Source: Lactobacillales bacterium
Lineage (GTDB): Bacteria > Bacillota > Bacilli > Lactobacillales > Streptococcaceae
Assembly (NCBI GenBank): GCA_031261705.1
Contig: JAISJD010000050.1
Location: 1-64,000, forward strand
Direction of reading: 5' to 3'
DNA: 64,000 nucleotides
The notes under the pieces are model-generated. The model saw nothing but the letters and a program-made list of their open reading frames with translations. It did not search any database and had not been told where the DNA came from. Positions within the stretch are counted from its first letter, which is position 1. Every line of letters starts with the position of its first letter. A program made the position numbers and the translations under genes. Positions 27,148-36,868 of this stretch are shown in pieces.

Positions 27148-27192
27148 AAATCGCAAATATCTTAAAAGTAGGGAAGAAAATTCCTCGCTTTT

Positions 27193-27513
27193 TTACAATA
27201 TTTTCATCTTTATCCTTGTGCCGTTAATCAATACGACAATCAGAGAAATCACCAATACAACACATACATAATAACCAATCAAATAAGTTTCTAAAGCAAA
27301 TTGCCACTCGAATTTATAGAGAAAGCACCAAAAAAGTAGAAAGAAAAACGAGGCTAAATAAATTTGAAAGATTCTCCTTCTTCTAAAATTTAGAAGAACA
27401 ATTGCTAAAAACAAAAGAACTAAAAGAATCAAAATCGTCATTGGATATTGAGTCAATTGCCAACCATTTATCTTCCCAATCTCAAATGTTTCAATAGACC
27501 CATGTTTCCCCAT
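27193..27513 (-). CDS. Hypothetical membrane protein, 106 residues
   Basis: Not recognised. Three hydrophobic segments separated by short charged loops (FRRRR near residue 45). The sequence ends in a basic tail. No good Shine-Dalgarno before the ATG, so the start is uncertain. It lies between the sugar island and radC. Confidence 0.4.
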   Translation of the reverse strand: MGKHGSIETFEIGKINGWQLTQYPMTILILLVLLFLAIVLLNFRRRRIFQIYLASFFFLLFWCFLYKFEWQFALETYLIGYYVCVVLVISLIVVLINGTRIKMKIL

Positions 27514-27650
27514 TGGTAAAAATAAGGAAGTAAACTAACAATAAATCCCTCACATTTTTCACTAGATTACTTCCATTCCCCTAAAAAACTTATCCAACAT
27601 ACCTCTCAACTAACTGATAAATTTCAGTCCCCATACTCGTCCATTTCCCC

Positions 27651-28358
27651 CTATTTCCCGTCAAAAAATTTCCCTTCCTCACGCATACTAAAATAGCTCT
27701 CTTTGCCAATCACGAGGTGGTCTAATAGTGGAATCCCGACAGCCTCTCCCGCCTCCGCAATTTTCTTTGTTATCGCGTAATCATTTTTGGAGGGTTCTCG
27801 ATTTCCAGAAGGGTGGTTATGGGCTACGATAATGCTTGCTGCTGAAAACTTGACCGCATCCCGATAAATTTCTCTAGGGTGAGCAATCGAATGATTTAGG
27901 GAACCAACAAACAACGTCTTTTGCCGAATAATTTGATTTTTCGTATTTAAAAAAATAGCAATAAAATGTTCTTGAGGATAGTCCTTTAACTCCTGAATTA
28001 ATCGTTGCCCTAAAGAATAACTTGAGCAAACCTTCTCCCCAAACTCTTGATTGGCAAGCTGGATTCTTCGACCAAATTCAATCACTGCCTTTAGCTCGAT
28101 AGACTTGGCTTTCCCAATCCCCTTAATCGCTTGAAATTCTTCCAGACTTGCGCTTTTAAACGCATAAAGATTAGGAAAAACTTCTAAAACTCGTTGCGCC
28201 AAAGCATACACGGATTCCTCTTTTGTTCCCGTTCGTAAAATAAGTGCCAATAATTCTTGATTACTAAGCATTTTTTCCCCGTATTTTTCCATACGTTCTC
28301 TCGGAAGATACGCCGATTCTTCTTCATAAACCTCATACATCTGATTTTTTTGCAACAT
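27651..28358 (-). CDS. radC: RadC family protein (JAMM/MPN domain)
   Basis: 235 residues. An N-terminal helix-hairpin-helix region (GIGKAKSIELKAVIEFGRR) is followed by a C-terminal metal-binding JAMM motif HNHPSGNREPSKND near residues 179-192. Widely annotated as a DNA repair protein, although the biochemical role is unsettled. It has a strong Shine-Dalgarno (AAAGGAGGAG) and lies 58 bases after folC, a usual neighbour in this group. Confidence 0.93.
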   Translation of the reverse strand: MLQKNQMYEVYEEESAYLPRERMEKYGEKMLSNQELLALILRTGTKEESVYALAQRVLEVFPNLYAFKSASLEEFQAIKGIGKAKSIELKAVIEFGRRIQLANQEFGEKVCSSYSLGQRLIQELKDYPQEHFIAIFLNTKNQIIRQKTLFVGSLNHSIAHPREIYRDAVKFSAASIIVAHNHPSGNREPSKNDYAITKKIAEAGEAVGIPLLDHLVIGKESYFSMREEGKFFDGK

Positions 28359-28416
28359 AAAAACTCCTCCTTTTACGCCTATACTAATATAGTACGCAAA
28401 AAGAGAAGTAAAATTT

Positions 28417-29718
28417 TTATTTATTCATTTCTATAAAAAATTCACGAACTTGGGAAACAAAATAAAGTGAACCGGTGATAAGTAGCACGTCATCACCTTT
28501 CATTTTTTCTAAAATATCGCCAATGCCAAACTGCCAGATAGAAACAAATTCTACCCCGTCATGCTCCAAATAAGAAATTTCAGATAAATCCAAGGCTTTT
28601 GGATAATCAAAGCTGGTAATGTTCAAATGCACATTTTTAACTTCTGTTAACATCTCAACCATATTATCTATATCTTTGGTTTTCAAAGCGGAAAATAAAA
28701 CTTGTAGCTGTCTATTCCCAAACTCAGACTTAATATTTTCGACCAAGCGTGACATTGCGTGACCATTATGCGCTCCGTCCAAAATAATCAATGGTTTCTT
28801 ACTTATCCTTTCCATACGTGCGGGCCAAAATGCTTTTTTCATTCCTTGTTCGATAATTTCTTTGGTAAGCACTAGTTTCTCTTGTTTAGCAAAAAGGGAA
28901 GCTAGCTCCATTGCCATTCCAGCATTTTCCGTTTGATGACGGCCAATCATAGAAATTTTGATATTTTCTAAGCTGAAATCTTTATTCTTAAATGAAAAAA
29001 TTTCGCCCCAATTTTCATCTGGATGAACATATTTCACCTCGTACTCCTTTTGAAAACGAAAGAGTGAGCTATTCTTTTCTTTGGCAGTGTCCTCAATGAC
29101 AGCTAATGCCTCTGGAACGATATTCCCCGTCACCACAGGAACTCCCACTTTGATGATTCCCGCTTTTTGTGCCGCAATTTCTTCAATAGTATCGCCTAAA
29201 ATATCTTGATGGTCTAAACCAATTGTCGTAATTCCAGTCAATACAGGAGAAATCACATTTGTACTATCAAGAAGTCCTCCCAGACCAACTTCGATAATCG
29301 CAACATCTACTTTTTCTTGTTCAAAATAATCGAATGCCATTGCTGTAATCAACTCAAATTCTGTAATCCCATAAACTGCGTCATCCGCATCCATCTCAGC
29401 CACAATCTTTTGATATTTTTCTGTATAAGCGACTAAATCTTTGTCTGAAATTCCCTTTCCGTCAATACTAATTCGCTCGTTGAACATTTCGATATAAGGT
29501 GAGGTAAAAGTTCCTACCTTTAGACCAAGCTCTGTTAAAATTGCACGTAGAAAGGTAACCGTTGAGCCTTTCCCATTTGTCCCAGCAATATGAATAGTTT
29601 GAATCTTATTTTCGGGATTTCCCACTCGTTCAAGTAAACTTTCTATTCTAATCAGTCCCGGACGACTGCCAAATTTTAATCGACCATGTATCCAGTCTAA
29701 CGCTTCTTCAATTGTCAT
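28417..29718 (-). CDS. folC: Folylpolyglutamate synthase / dihydrofolate synthase
   Basis: 433 residues, Mur-ligase fold. The ATP loop GTNGKGSTVTFLR lies near residues 47-59, then TSPYIEMFNERISIDG and AIIEVGLGGLLDSTN, typical of FolC. Adds glutamates to folates so that they are retained in the cell. Preceded by a small membrane-protein gene rather than the valS often found here in relatives. Confidence 0.95.
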   Translation of the reverse strand: MTIEEALDWIHGRLKFGSRPGLIRIESLLERVGNPENKIQTIHIAGTNGKGSTVTFLRAILTELGLKVGTFTSPYIEMFNERISIDGKGISDKDLVAYTEKYQKIVAEMDADDAVYGITEFELITAMAFDYFEQEKVDVAIIEVGLGGLLDSTNVISPVLTGITTIGLDHQDILGDTIEEIAAQKAGIIKVGVPVVTGNIVPEALAVIEDTAKEKNSSLFRFQKEYEVKYVHPDENWGEIFSFKNKDFSLENIKISMIGRHQTENAGMAMELASLFAKQEKLVLTKEIIEQGMKKAFWPARMERISKKPLIILDGAHNGHAMSRLVENIKSEFGNRQLQVLFSALKTKDIDNMVEMLTEVKNVHLNITSFDYPKALDLSEISYLEHDGVEFVSIWQFGIGDILEKMKGDDVLLITGSLYFVSQVREFFIEMNK

Positions 29719-29734
29719 CTCTTCATCCTACTTT

Positions 29735-29950
29735 CTACATTCCAATACTAAGATAAATTATACCATTTTTCATGAGTAACGGATAAAAAAGAGGAAAGGT
29801 TTCTATTCGCTTAACTTGCTTCAACTTTTGAGCATGTGTAAAAAATAATCTAGGAATTATCAATAATACTAGCAAAGCAAGGATAGAGAAAATAAAGTTT
29901 AGCTTAAAAAATTCAACAGGCCCTCCAAAAGTACCGTACATGAGTGCCAT
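29735..29950 (-). CDS. Small hypothetical membrane protein, 71 residues
   Basis: One strong hydrophobic segment (FSILALLVLLIIPRLFF), then a basic stretch. GAAGGGAAG stands at a good distance before the ATG. Not recognised; it ends 16 bases before folC and could be co-transcribed with it. Confidence 0.45.
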   Translation of the reverse strand: MALMYGTFGGPVEFFKLNFIFSILALLVLLIIPRLFFTHAQKLKQVKRIETFPLFYPLLMKNGIIYLSIGM

Positions 29951-30257
29951 AAATTATCTTCCCTTCAAGTTTCTCTCCTAAAAAAATAAAGCAACAAGCT
30001 AATAGCAATCAATATCACTCCGTTGCTTAAGTAAACAACACTAACAGCACTAATATTCTTATTTTTTTAATAAATCTAAATTCCGAACCTTTTCCTACTC
30101 CTGACATTCTAATCTAGTCAAATATTTCCCAAAGATTGATACCTTTTCACTATCAAAAGATACGCCCTCATTCTGCTAAATCTATTGGGAAAGGATAGAA
30201 GTTTACAAAATAATGAATAAAAAATCATTTAACAATTTTAATTCACTTTTTCGATTA
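29951..30257. other. Gap without a recognisable gene
   Basis: AT-rich. On the minus strand a short frame near 29962-30060 without a clear start encodes a hydrophobic stretch (VILIAISLLLYFF) and may be a remnant or a very small membrane peptide. Nothing else seen. Confidence 0.4.
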
Positions 30258-30295
30258 AAAAACAGATAAAGCAATCAAATGCCTTATCTGCTATT
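30258..30295 (-). terminator. Terminator of the amino-acid ABC operon
   Basis: CAGATAAAGC (30263-30272) pairs with GCCTTATCTG (30281-30290) and is followed on the minus strand by six T. Confidence 0.8.
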
Positions 30296-30308
30296 CACTA
30301 CTTACCTT

Positions 30309-31043
30309 TTATAAAACTTTTGAAAGAAAATCAATCGTTCGTTGTTCTTTTGCGTATTGGAACACTTCTTCAGGCGTTCCCTCTTCGACAATATAACCGC
30401 CGTCCATGAATAGCACTCGATTGGCAACCTCTTTAGCAAAGCCCATTTCATGGGTAACAATCACCATAGTCATACCATTTTCAGCCAAATCTTGCATAAC
30501 ACTTAGGACTTCTCCCACCATTTCTGGATCAAGTGCTGAGGTAGGTTCATCAAAAAGCATAACGTCCGGCTTCATGGCTAAGGCTCTCGCTATCGCAATC
30601 CGTTGCTGTTGTCCACCGGAAAGGCTCATTGGATATGCGTCTGCCTTATCAGCCAATCCCACTCGTTCAAGGAGAGCCTGAGCCACTCGTTCTGCTTCCT
30701 CCTCTTGCTCTTTTTTCACTTTTTTAGGCGCCAGCTTCAAATTTTCTTTGACGGTCATATTTGGAAAAAGATTAAATTGTTGAAAAACCATCCCCATTTT
30801 TTCACGTAGCTTAAAAATATCCACCTTTTTATCGGTAATGTCAGTATTTTCAAAGATAACTTCGCCGCTTGTAGGTGTTTCTAAAAGATTCAACGTACGT
30901 AGAAAAGTGGACTTTCCTGAACCAGAAGGACCAATCACAACAACGACTTCTCCTTCTTTGATTTGAGTATTAATATTCTTTAACACTTCATTTTCTCCGA
31001 AAGATTTCTTCAAATCCTTCACTTCAATCATTGTCTTAGCCAT
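30309..31043 (-). CDS. Polar amino-acid ABC transporter ATP-binding protein (GlnQ/ArtP type)
   Basis: 244 residues. Walker [11 protein letters not shown]-loop [12 protein letters not shown], signature [14 protein letters not shown], Walker [17 protein letters not shown] and switch [11 protein letters not shown], the pattern of the polar amino-acid uptake group. Energises uptake together with the permease and the lipoprotein upstream. The ATG at 31043 has GGAGG in front; an upstream ATG at 31061 does not. Confidence 0.92.
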   Translation of the reverse strand: MAKTMIEVKDLKKSFGENEVLKNINTQIKEGEVVVVIGPSGSGKSTFLRTLNLLETPTSGEVIFENTDITDKKVDIFKLREKMGMVFQQFNLFPNMTVKENLKLAPKKVKKEQEEEAERVAQALLERVGLADKADAYPMSLSGGQQQRIAIARALAMKPDVMLFDEPTSALDPEMVGEVLSVMQDLAENGMTMVIVTHEMGFAKEVANRVLFMDGGYIVEEGTPEEVFQYAKEQRTIDFLSKVL

Positions 31044-31064
31044 AGTGCTCGTTTCCTCCATTTA

Positions 31065-31754
31065 CTATTTTGAATAGCCCTTCTCTAATTTCTTTTCTAA
31101 AATTTTCAATAAACGGCTGGTAATAAACGTCATCACAAAATAAAACAATCCAGCAAATAATAACGGTGTTAGCGATTGATAAGTGACGGTTGTTACAGCT
31201 TTTGTTCCATAATATAACTCAAAAACTCCAAATCCTGCCAAAAGAGAAGAATCCTTAATGACGGTGATAAATTCATTCCCTAAGGCTGGTAAGACATTTC
31301 TAGCCGCTTGTGGCAAAATAACGTAGCGCATCGTTTGTGTAGGACGTAAGCCCAAAGATGAAGCTGCTTCATTTTGTCCAATGTTCACCGCATTAATTCC
31401 TCCACGGATAATTTCTGCAACATAGGCTCCAGAGTTCATTGAAAGGGCAATAACCCCAGTCAAGAGCAATGAAAAATCAATCTTTAGTACACCCATTGTA
31501 ATCGTTGGTGCCGTCAACTTCACAATAACAAAAGCGATTGAAAGTTGAAGTAGCATAGGTGTCCCACGTAAAATTTCAATATAAACATTTGCAATAGTTT
31601 TCAGTACAACATTTTTGGAAAGTTTGCATAATGCCATAATAGTTCCTATAATTACTCCGAAAAATACAACCAAAAAGGAAATCAAGACGGTAACGACTGC
31701 CCCATCTACAAAATATGGAAGATACTTCGGAAGAAATGAAAATGAATAATTCAA
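31065..31754 (-). CDS. Polar amino-acid ABC transporter permease
   Basis: 229 residues with five or so membrane helices. The docking loop EAASSLGLRPTQTMRYVILPQAARNVLPALGNEFI (about 134-168) is the hallmark of the His/Glu/Gln permease family. The start is a TTG at 31754 with GAGGG eight bases before it. One permease gene suggests a homodimer. The substrate may be glutamine, cystine or another polar amino acid; sequence does not decide. Confidence 0.92.
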   Translation of the reverse strand: MNYSFSFLPKYLPYFVDGAVVTVLISFLVVFFGVIIGTIMALCKLSKNVVLKTIANVYIEILRGTPMLLQLSIAFVIVKLTAPTITMGVLKIDFSLLLTGVIALSMNSGAYVAEIIRGGINAVNIGQNEAASSLGLRPTQTMRYVILPQAARNVLPALGNEFITVIKDSSLLAGFGVFELYYGTKAVTTVTYQSLTPLLFAGLFYFVMTFITSRLLKILEKKLEKGYSK

Positions 31755-31802
31755 TGTTTGTTCCCTCGTTTTCTATAATATAATGATTGGTTTCTCTCAC
31801 AC

Positions 31803-31832
31803 AAAAAGCAACTAGCGCACCACCAGTTGCCC
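31803..31832 (-). terminator. Attenuator-like hairpin after the binding-protein gene
   Basis: GCAACT (31808-31813) pairs with AGTTGC (31825-31830) and five T follow on the minus strand. It sits between the lipoprotein gene and the permease and would keep binding-protein mRNA in excess. Confidence 0.6.
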
Positions 31833-31849
31833 TTGTTCATTTGAATTGC

Positions 31850-32662
31850 TTACTTATTTTTTTCAGCTAAATCATAGTTATTTTGAACGAACTCATCAAT
31901 TTTTCCTTCTGATTTTAGCTTTTTAATCACTTCATTTACCTTTTTCAATAAATCGCCACTATCTTTTGGCATAGCTACAGCAAATGCGTCATCTTCACTC
32001 GATTTCAGCTCAATATCCGCAAAAGCTAAATCTGGATTTGATTGAATAAAGGCTTTTCCAATTGCTTCTTCAAGCACCAAGCCATTAATTTGTCCCGCTT
32101 TTAGAGAATTAATTAAGTTAGGTACTGTGTCCATATTTACCGCATTCGCTTTTGGTAGCTGTTCTTCAATGACTTCTGCTTGGATAGATCCTTGTTGCGC
32201 ACCAACTTTTTGTCCGTCAAAAGCGGCTATAGAGTTGTATTTAGCTAGATCTGCTTTTTTCACGATTAATTTTTGCACAGAAGCGTAATAGGTTTCACTG
32301 AAATCAAAGGTTTTCTTTCTATCTGGTCTAGCAGAAATTCCTGAGAGAACCATATCTGCTTTTCCACTTTGTAGCGCATTTAATACAGAATTGAAGTCCA
32401 TATTGTTAACTTCCACTTTTACACCAAGTTCTTTCCCTATTGCATTTGCTAAATCAATATCTGATCCGACAATTTTATTTTTCCCATCCTCTAAAATCTG
32501 AAATTCAAATGGTGGGAAATCAGCGGATGTTGCCACGACTAAAGTTCCTTTATCTTTTATCTGTTTGGTGTAGTAATCTTCAGCTTTCTTATCATCCCCA
32601 CAACCTGATAATAATAAAAGTCCTGAGAAAACCACGGCTAAACTAAGTAATAATTTCTTCAT
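31850..32662 (-). CDS. Amino-acid ABC transporter substrate-binding lipoprotein (family 3)
   Basis: About 270 residues. Signal peptide with lipobox LSGC (Cys21). The mature part reads GTLVVATSADFPPFEF near 40-55, then GSDIDLANAIGKELG and LSGISARPDRKKTFDFSETYY, typical of the bacterial family 3 solute-binding proteins (glutamine/cystine/arginine binders). First gene of the three-gene importer. The ATG at 32662 follows AAAGGGG; a TTG two codons upstream is possible. Confidence 0.92.
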   Translation of the reverse strand: MKKLLLSLAVVFSGLLLLSGCGDDKKAEDYYTKQIKDKGTLVVATSADFPPFEFQILEDGKNKIVGSDIDLANAIGKELGVKVEVNNMDFNSVLNALQSGKADMVLSGISARPDRKKTFDFSETYYASVQKLIVKKADLAKYNSIAAFDGQKVGAQQGSIQAEVIEEQLPKANAVNMDTVPNLINSLKAGQINGLVLEEAIGKAFIQSNPDLAFADIELKSSEDDAFAVAMPKDSGDLLKKVNEVIKKLKSEGKIDEFVQNNYDLAEKNK

Positions 32663-32802
32663 ATTCAATAATCCCCTTTAACATCAATCATGTTTTTTTA
32701 TTTCAATAATTTCTAATAAATAGAGCTTATCACAGAATATACAATAAATAAAGTAAAAATACATATTTTTGAATATTATTTCTAAATTTATTCGTATTTA
32801 AG

Positions 32803-32844
32803 AAAAAAAACACTAAATATACAAATTAATCTGCATATTTAGTG
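32803..32844 (-). terminator. Terminator of the fatty-acid operon
   Basis: CACTAAATAT (32811-32820) pairs with ATATTTAGTG (32835-32844), and eight T follow on the minus strand. It ends the fab/acc transcript after accA. Confidence 0.88.
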
Positions 32845-32861
32845 AATTATTCATTGCTATT

Positions 32862-33650
32862 TTAGAACTTACGAAAGCGTTCATATCTTTGATTTATCAA
32901 CTCTTCACTTGTCATTTTTGACAAACCGTGTAATTCTTTGATAAGCTTTTTATGCAAAATATGATTGATTTCTGCTTGTTCTAATGTTTTTTCTCCAGAT
33001 GTTTCTGGAATAATTTTATCAATAACACCCATTTCAAGTAATTCAGGCGCTGTAATTTTCATCAAGTCCGCCGCTTCATGCGCCCGACTGCTATCTTTCC
33101 ATAAAATCGACGCAAAGCCTTCTGGTGAAAGAATCGCATACATTGAATGTTCCATCATCCACACTTGGTTGCCGACAGCAAGTGCAAGTGCTCCACCAGA
33201 GCCGCCTTCCCCAATAATTATTGAAATAATGGGCACGGTTAATCCGCTCATCTCTACTAGGTTGTGTGCGATTGCTTCCCCTTGTCCACGTTCTTCCGCA
33301 CCAACACCGCTGTAAGCTCCTGCAGTATTGATAAACGTAATAACTGGACGGTTAAATTTTTCCGCCTGTTTCATCAAGCGTAACGCCTTCCTGTACCCCT
33401 CTGGATGTGGTTGTCCGAAGTTCCGATTTAAATTTTCATTCAAATTACGTCCCTTTTGAATCCCAATCACTGTAACAGGTCGACCATCAAGTGAAGCAAT
33501 CCCACCTACAACCGCACTATCATCACGAAAATTACGGTCGCCGTGAAATTCGATAAAATCATCAAAAATTGTATAAAAATATTCTAAACTCGTGAATCTC
33601 TTTTGGGAACGAGCTAATTGAACAATGTCATTGGCTGTTTTTTCTGTCAT
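32862..33650 (-). CDS. accA: Acetyl-CoA carboxylase carboxyltransferase subunit alpha
   Basis: Transfers the carboxyl group from carboxy-biotin to acetyl-CoA, as a heterotetramer with AccD. About 262 residues. Seen: [11 protein letters not shown] near 35, [12 protein letters not shown], and [32 protein letters not shown], the crotonase-fold oxyanion region. The ATG at 33650 overlaps the accD stop by four bases (ATGA), a sign of coupled synthesis of the two subunits. Last gene of the fatty-acid operon. Confidence 0.96.
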   Translation of the reverse strand: MTEKTANDIVQLARSQKRFTSLEYFYTIFDDFIEFHGDRNFRDDSAVVGGIASLDGRPVTVIGIQKGRNLNENLNRNFGQPHPEGYRKALRLMKQAEKFNRPVITFINTAGAYSGVGAEERGQGEAIAHNLVEMSGLTVPIISIIIGEGGSGGALALAVGNQVWMMEHSMYAILSPEGFASILWKDSSRAHEAADLMKITAPELLEMGVIDKIIPETSGEKTLEQAEINHILHKKLIKELHGLSKMTSEELINQRYERFRKF

Positions 33651-34522
33651 GCCTTGCTCCACCCTTCCCCAACATGTAATTTAATAATTGTAGATAATCG
33701 CTGTTTCATTTCTGGTCGGGGAATAATTGCATCAACAAACCCATGCTCTAATAAAAACTCAGCTTTTTGAAAATTCTCTGGTAAGTCCGTTTTCATGGTC
33801 TGCTCTATCACACGACGTCCAGCAAAACCAACCAATGTTTGTGGTTCCGCCAAAATAATGTCGCCCTCCATTGCAAAACTTGCAGTCACTCCACCAGTTG
33901 TTGGATCTGTTAAAACAGTGATATACAATAAGCCAGCCTCACTATGTTTACGCACAGCTGCTGATACCTTCGCCATTTGCATAAGAGATAAGATTCCCTC
34001 CTGCATGCGCGCACCACCAGATGCGGTAAATAAAATCACTGGTAACTTTTGACTTGTTGCTTCTTCAAACAAACAAGTTAATTTTTCCCCTACAATTGTT
34101 CCCATACTTCCCATAATGAAGTTTGAATCCATTATCCCAATTGCGATTGGTGTCCCATTTAACGCCGCTTTCCCCGTCAAGACAGCTTCATCTAGTCCTG
34201 TCCGCTCTTTCATCAGTGATAACTTCTCTTGGTACTCAGGGAAATTCAAGGGGTCGACAGTTTTTAAATCATTATTCCATTCTTCAAAACTTTTTTCGTC
34301 AACCACCAAAGATAACCGTTCCCAAGCACCAAGTCGAAAGTTATATGAACAATAAGGACAAACTTTTTCCACACCTAAGTCTTTCAGATAAATCACTTGC
34401 TTACAGTTTGGGCATTTAGCAAAGAGTTCGTCTGGGACTTCTGGAGGCATCACTGTTTTGTCATTAATCGCACGGTTGGGATTAATGCGAATATAATTCT
34501 TTTTCTTCTTAAATAACGCCAT
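33647..34522 (-). CDS. accD: Acetyl-CoA carboxylase carboxyltransferase subunit beta
   Basis: 291 residues. An N-terminal zinc ribbon with CPNC (about 37-40) and CPYC (about 56-59) precedes the crotonase-fold core with [12 protein letters not shown] and [13 protein letters not shown]. Partner of AccA, whose start overlaps its stop. Usual length for the family. Confidence 0.96.
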   Translation of the reverse strand: MALFKKKKNYIRINPNRAINDKTVMPPEVPDELFAKCPNCKQVIYLKDLGVEKVCPYCSYNFRLGAWERLSLVVDEKSFEEWNNDLKTVDPLNFPEYQEKLSLMKERTGLDEAVLTGKAALNGTPIAIGIMDSNFIMGSMGTIVGEKLTCLFEEATSQKLPVILFTASGGARMQEGILSLMQMAKVSAAVRKHSEAGLLYITVLTDPTTGGVTASFAMEGDIILAEPQTLVGFAGRRVIEQTMKTDLPENFQKAEFLLEHGFVDAIIPRPEMKQRLSTIIKLHVGEGWSKA

Positions 34523-34594
34523 TGAAGCCTATCCCCTTTTTTAACAAAGTTAAGACGAATATTTATCATTAATTTTATTCGTCATACTAGCCTT

Positions 34595-35959
34595 TTATTT
34601 CCCCTGAGGCTTCCAATTTGGAAGAAATTTTTCCATTAAGAAACTTGTATCATAATCACCAGTAATAATATTTTGGTCGGCAATTAAATCCATTTGAAAT
34701 TCAGTATTGGTTACTACGCCCTCTACTTCCATTTCATAAAGCGCGCGTTGCATTTTCATCAGTGCATCAAAGCGATTTTCACCGTGAACAATGATTTTTG
34801 CAATCATAGAATCATAAAATGGTGGAATCGTATAGCCTTGATACATTGCTGAATCAACACGTAGCCCCGGCCCACCACTAGGTAAGAAAAGTTCTTCTAC
34901 TTTTCCAGGTGACGGTGCAAAATGAAAGGCTGGATTTTCAGCATTAATTCGACATTCAATCGCATGCCCGGTAAATTCGATTTCATCTTGCATTTTACTT
35001 AGCTTTTCGCCGAAAGCAATGCGAATTTGTTCTTTTACAATATCCACCCCTGTGACAAATTCAGTTACGGGGTGTTCTACTTGTACCCGAGTATTCATTT
35101 CCATAAAATAGAAATTTCCATCTTGGAAAAGAAACTCAATCGTTCCAGCATTTTCATAGCCAACATGTTCTGCTGCTTTTCTTGCTGCTTCCCCAAGCTC
35201 TGCACGTTTTGTCGCACCAATAGCTACGGATGGAGATTCTTCAAGCACTTTTTGGTTATTTCTTTGCAAGGAACAATCACGTTCTCCTAGGTGAATCACA
35301 TTTCCAAAAGAGTCGCCTAAAATTTGAACCTCAATATGTCGAGCGGGGTAAATCACTTTCTCGATGTACATTGCTCCATTACCAAATGCTGCTTTGGCTT
35401 CTTGCTGTGCATTGGTGAATAAACTTGGAAGTTCGGCTGATGAAGTCACTTTCCTTATTCCCTTACCACCGCCACCAGCAGAAGCTTTTAGCATGACTGG
35501 GTAACCAATTTCGTTTGCAATTTCAAGTGCTTCCTCAACAGTTTGTACTTCTCCGTCACTTCCTGGAATGACTGGTACCCCCGCTTTTATCATTTCTGCA
35601 CGAGCATTGATTTTATCGCCCATTTTGTCCATGATTTCTGCACTAGGTCCGATAAATTTAATATTTAATTCCTCACACATAGTGACAAATCGTGAATTTT
35701 CAGAAAGGAACCCAAAACCTGGGTGAATCGCTTCAGCTTTTGTTGCCAGAGCAGCACTTAGGATATTCGTGATATTTAAATAAGAATCTGCAGCTTTCGC
35801 AGGACCAATACAAACAGCTTCATCCGCTAGTTGTGTATGAAGAGCATCTTTATCCGCTTCCGAATAGACTGCGACTGTTTGAATTCCTAATTCTCTTGCC
35901 GCACGAATGACACGAACAGCAATTTCCCCACGATTGGCGATTAATATTTTATTAAACAT
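34595..35959 (-). CDS. accC: Acetyl-CoA carboxylase biotin carboxylase subunit
   Basis: 454 residues, ATP-grasp fold. ATP-dependent carboxylation of biotin on AccB. MFNKILIANRGEIAVRVIRA at the start, the glycine-rich KASAGGGGKGIRKV near 162, and FYFMEMNTRVQVEHPVTE near 285 are diagnostic. The ATG at 35959 lies ten bases after the fabZ stop; an in-frame GTG directly after that stop is less likely. Confidence 0.96.
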   Translation of the reverse strand: MFNKILIANRGEIAVRVIRAARELGIQTVAVYSEADKDALHTQLADEAVCIGPAKAADSYLNITNILSAALATKAEAIHPGFGFLSENSRFVTMCEELNIKFIGPSAEIMDKMGDKINARAEMIKAGVPVIPGSDGEVQTVEEALEIANEIGYPVMLKASAGGGGKGIRKVTSSAELPSLFTNAQQEAKAAFGNGAMYIEKVIYPARHIEVQILGDSFGNVIHLGERDCSLQRNNQKVLEESPSVAIGATKRAELGEAARKAAEHVGYENAGTIEFLFQDGNFYFMEMNTRVQVEHPVTEFVTGVDIVKEQIRIAFGEKLSKMQDEIEFTGHAIECRINAENPAFHFAPSPGKVEELFLPSGGPGLRVDSAMYQGYTIPPFYDSMIAKIIVHGENRFDALMKMQRALYEMEVEGVVTNTEFQMDLIADQNIITGDYDTSFLMEKFLPNWKPQGK

Positions 35960-35968
35960 TCTCTTCAC

Positions 35969-36391
35969 CTACCCAATCATGAATGTCAATTCAGCTTCAG
36001 CAACTTTTTTACCGTCTACATAGGCAATTCCTTTTCCTATACCAGCTACTTTTCTTACTTTCAAAATTTCAACTTCTAATTGTAATGTATCGCCGGGAAC
36101 CACTTTCTTACGGAATTTTGCTTTATCAATTCCGCCAAAGTAAGCTGTTTTCCCCTTAAATTCATCCATCCCCAGTAAAGCAACTGCTCCAGCTTGTGCC
36201 AATGCTTCGATAATCAGCACACCCGGCATTACAGGCTCTTGTGGAAAATGTCCGTTAAAAAATTCTTCATTCGCTGTAACATTTTTGCGTGCAACTACCT
36301 TTTCGCCCGGAACTAATTCTAAAACTCGATCAATTAATAAAAATGGGTAACGATGTGGAATAGTTGCTTTAATTTCATTAATATCCATCAT
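35969..36391 (-). CDS. fabZ: 3-hydroxyacyl-ACP dehydratase FabZ
   Basis: 140 residues, hot-dog fold. Dehydrates 3-hydroxyacyl-ACP to trans-2-enoyl-ACP. [12 protein letters not shown] near 12-23 and the active-site region [22 protein letters not shown] near 47-68. Its place between accB and accC is the common Lactobacillales order. Two adjacent ATGs (36391, 36388) are possible starts. Confidence 0.95.
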   Translation of the reverse strand: MMDINEIKATIPHRYPFLLIDRVLELVPGEKVVARKNVTANEEFFNGHFPQEPVMPGVLIIEALAQAGAVALLGMDEFKGKTAYFGGIDKAKFRKKVVPGDTLQLEVEILKVRKVAGIGKGIAYVDGKKVAEAELTFMIG

Positions 36392-36397
36392 GACAGG

Positions 36398-36868
36398 CTA
36401 CACTCCCTTAACACGGAATAGAGGGTCGCCAATCCCTACTACTTGTTCATTTTCGACTAATACTTCCATAATTTCCCCAGAAATATCAGACGGTACTTCA
36501 TTCATCATCTTCATCGCTTCAACGATACAAACTGTTTCACCCTCACTAACCTTATCACCAACCTTTACAAATGCTGGCTTTTCAGGTGCAGGTTGCAAGT
36601 AAACTACTCCAACGATTGGCGAAGTAATTAGCTCGCCAACTGCTTCAACGACTACTTCTTCCGTTGTAACTGAAGTAGAGGTCCCCTCAACAACAGGCGG
36701 TGTTGGTGTACTTGGAGCAACTTGAGCAACAGCGACTGGTTGAGTTACTCGACCATAAGTCTCATTTTTGCTCAAATAAATCTCAAAGTCACCCTTACGT
36801 AAATCAAATTCACGCAAGCTAGACCCATCAAATTGAGACACTAACTCTTTTACTTCTTGGATATTCAT
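36398..36868 (-). CDS. accB: Biotin carboxyl carrier protein of acetyl-CoA carboxylase
   Basis: 156 residues. A short N-terminal helix-rich part, a Pro/Thr/Val-rich linker (about 42-75), then the biotinyl domain with VEAMKMMNEV, where Lys120 is the biotin attachment site. Start overlaps the fabF stop by four bases (ATGA). Confidence 0.95.
   Translation of the reverse strand: MNIQEVKELVSQFDGSSLREFDLRKGDFEIYLSKNETYGRVTQPVAVAQVAPSTPTPPVVEGTSTSVTTEEVVVEAVGELITSPIVGVVYLQPAPEKPAFVKVGDKVSEGETVCIVEAMKMMNEVPSDISGEIMEVLVENEQVVGIGDPLFRVKGV

Noticed and set aside
27148-27192. Terminator between the two small membrane ORFs near 27.2 kb
   Set aside because: The stem is only four or five pairs with mismatches on both strands.
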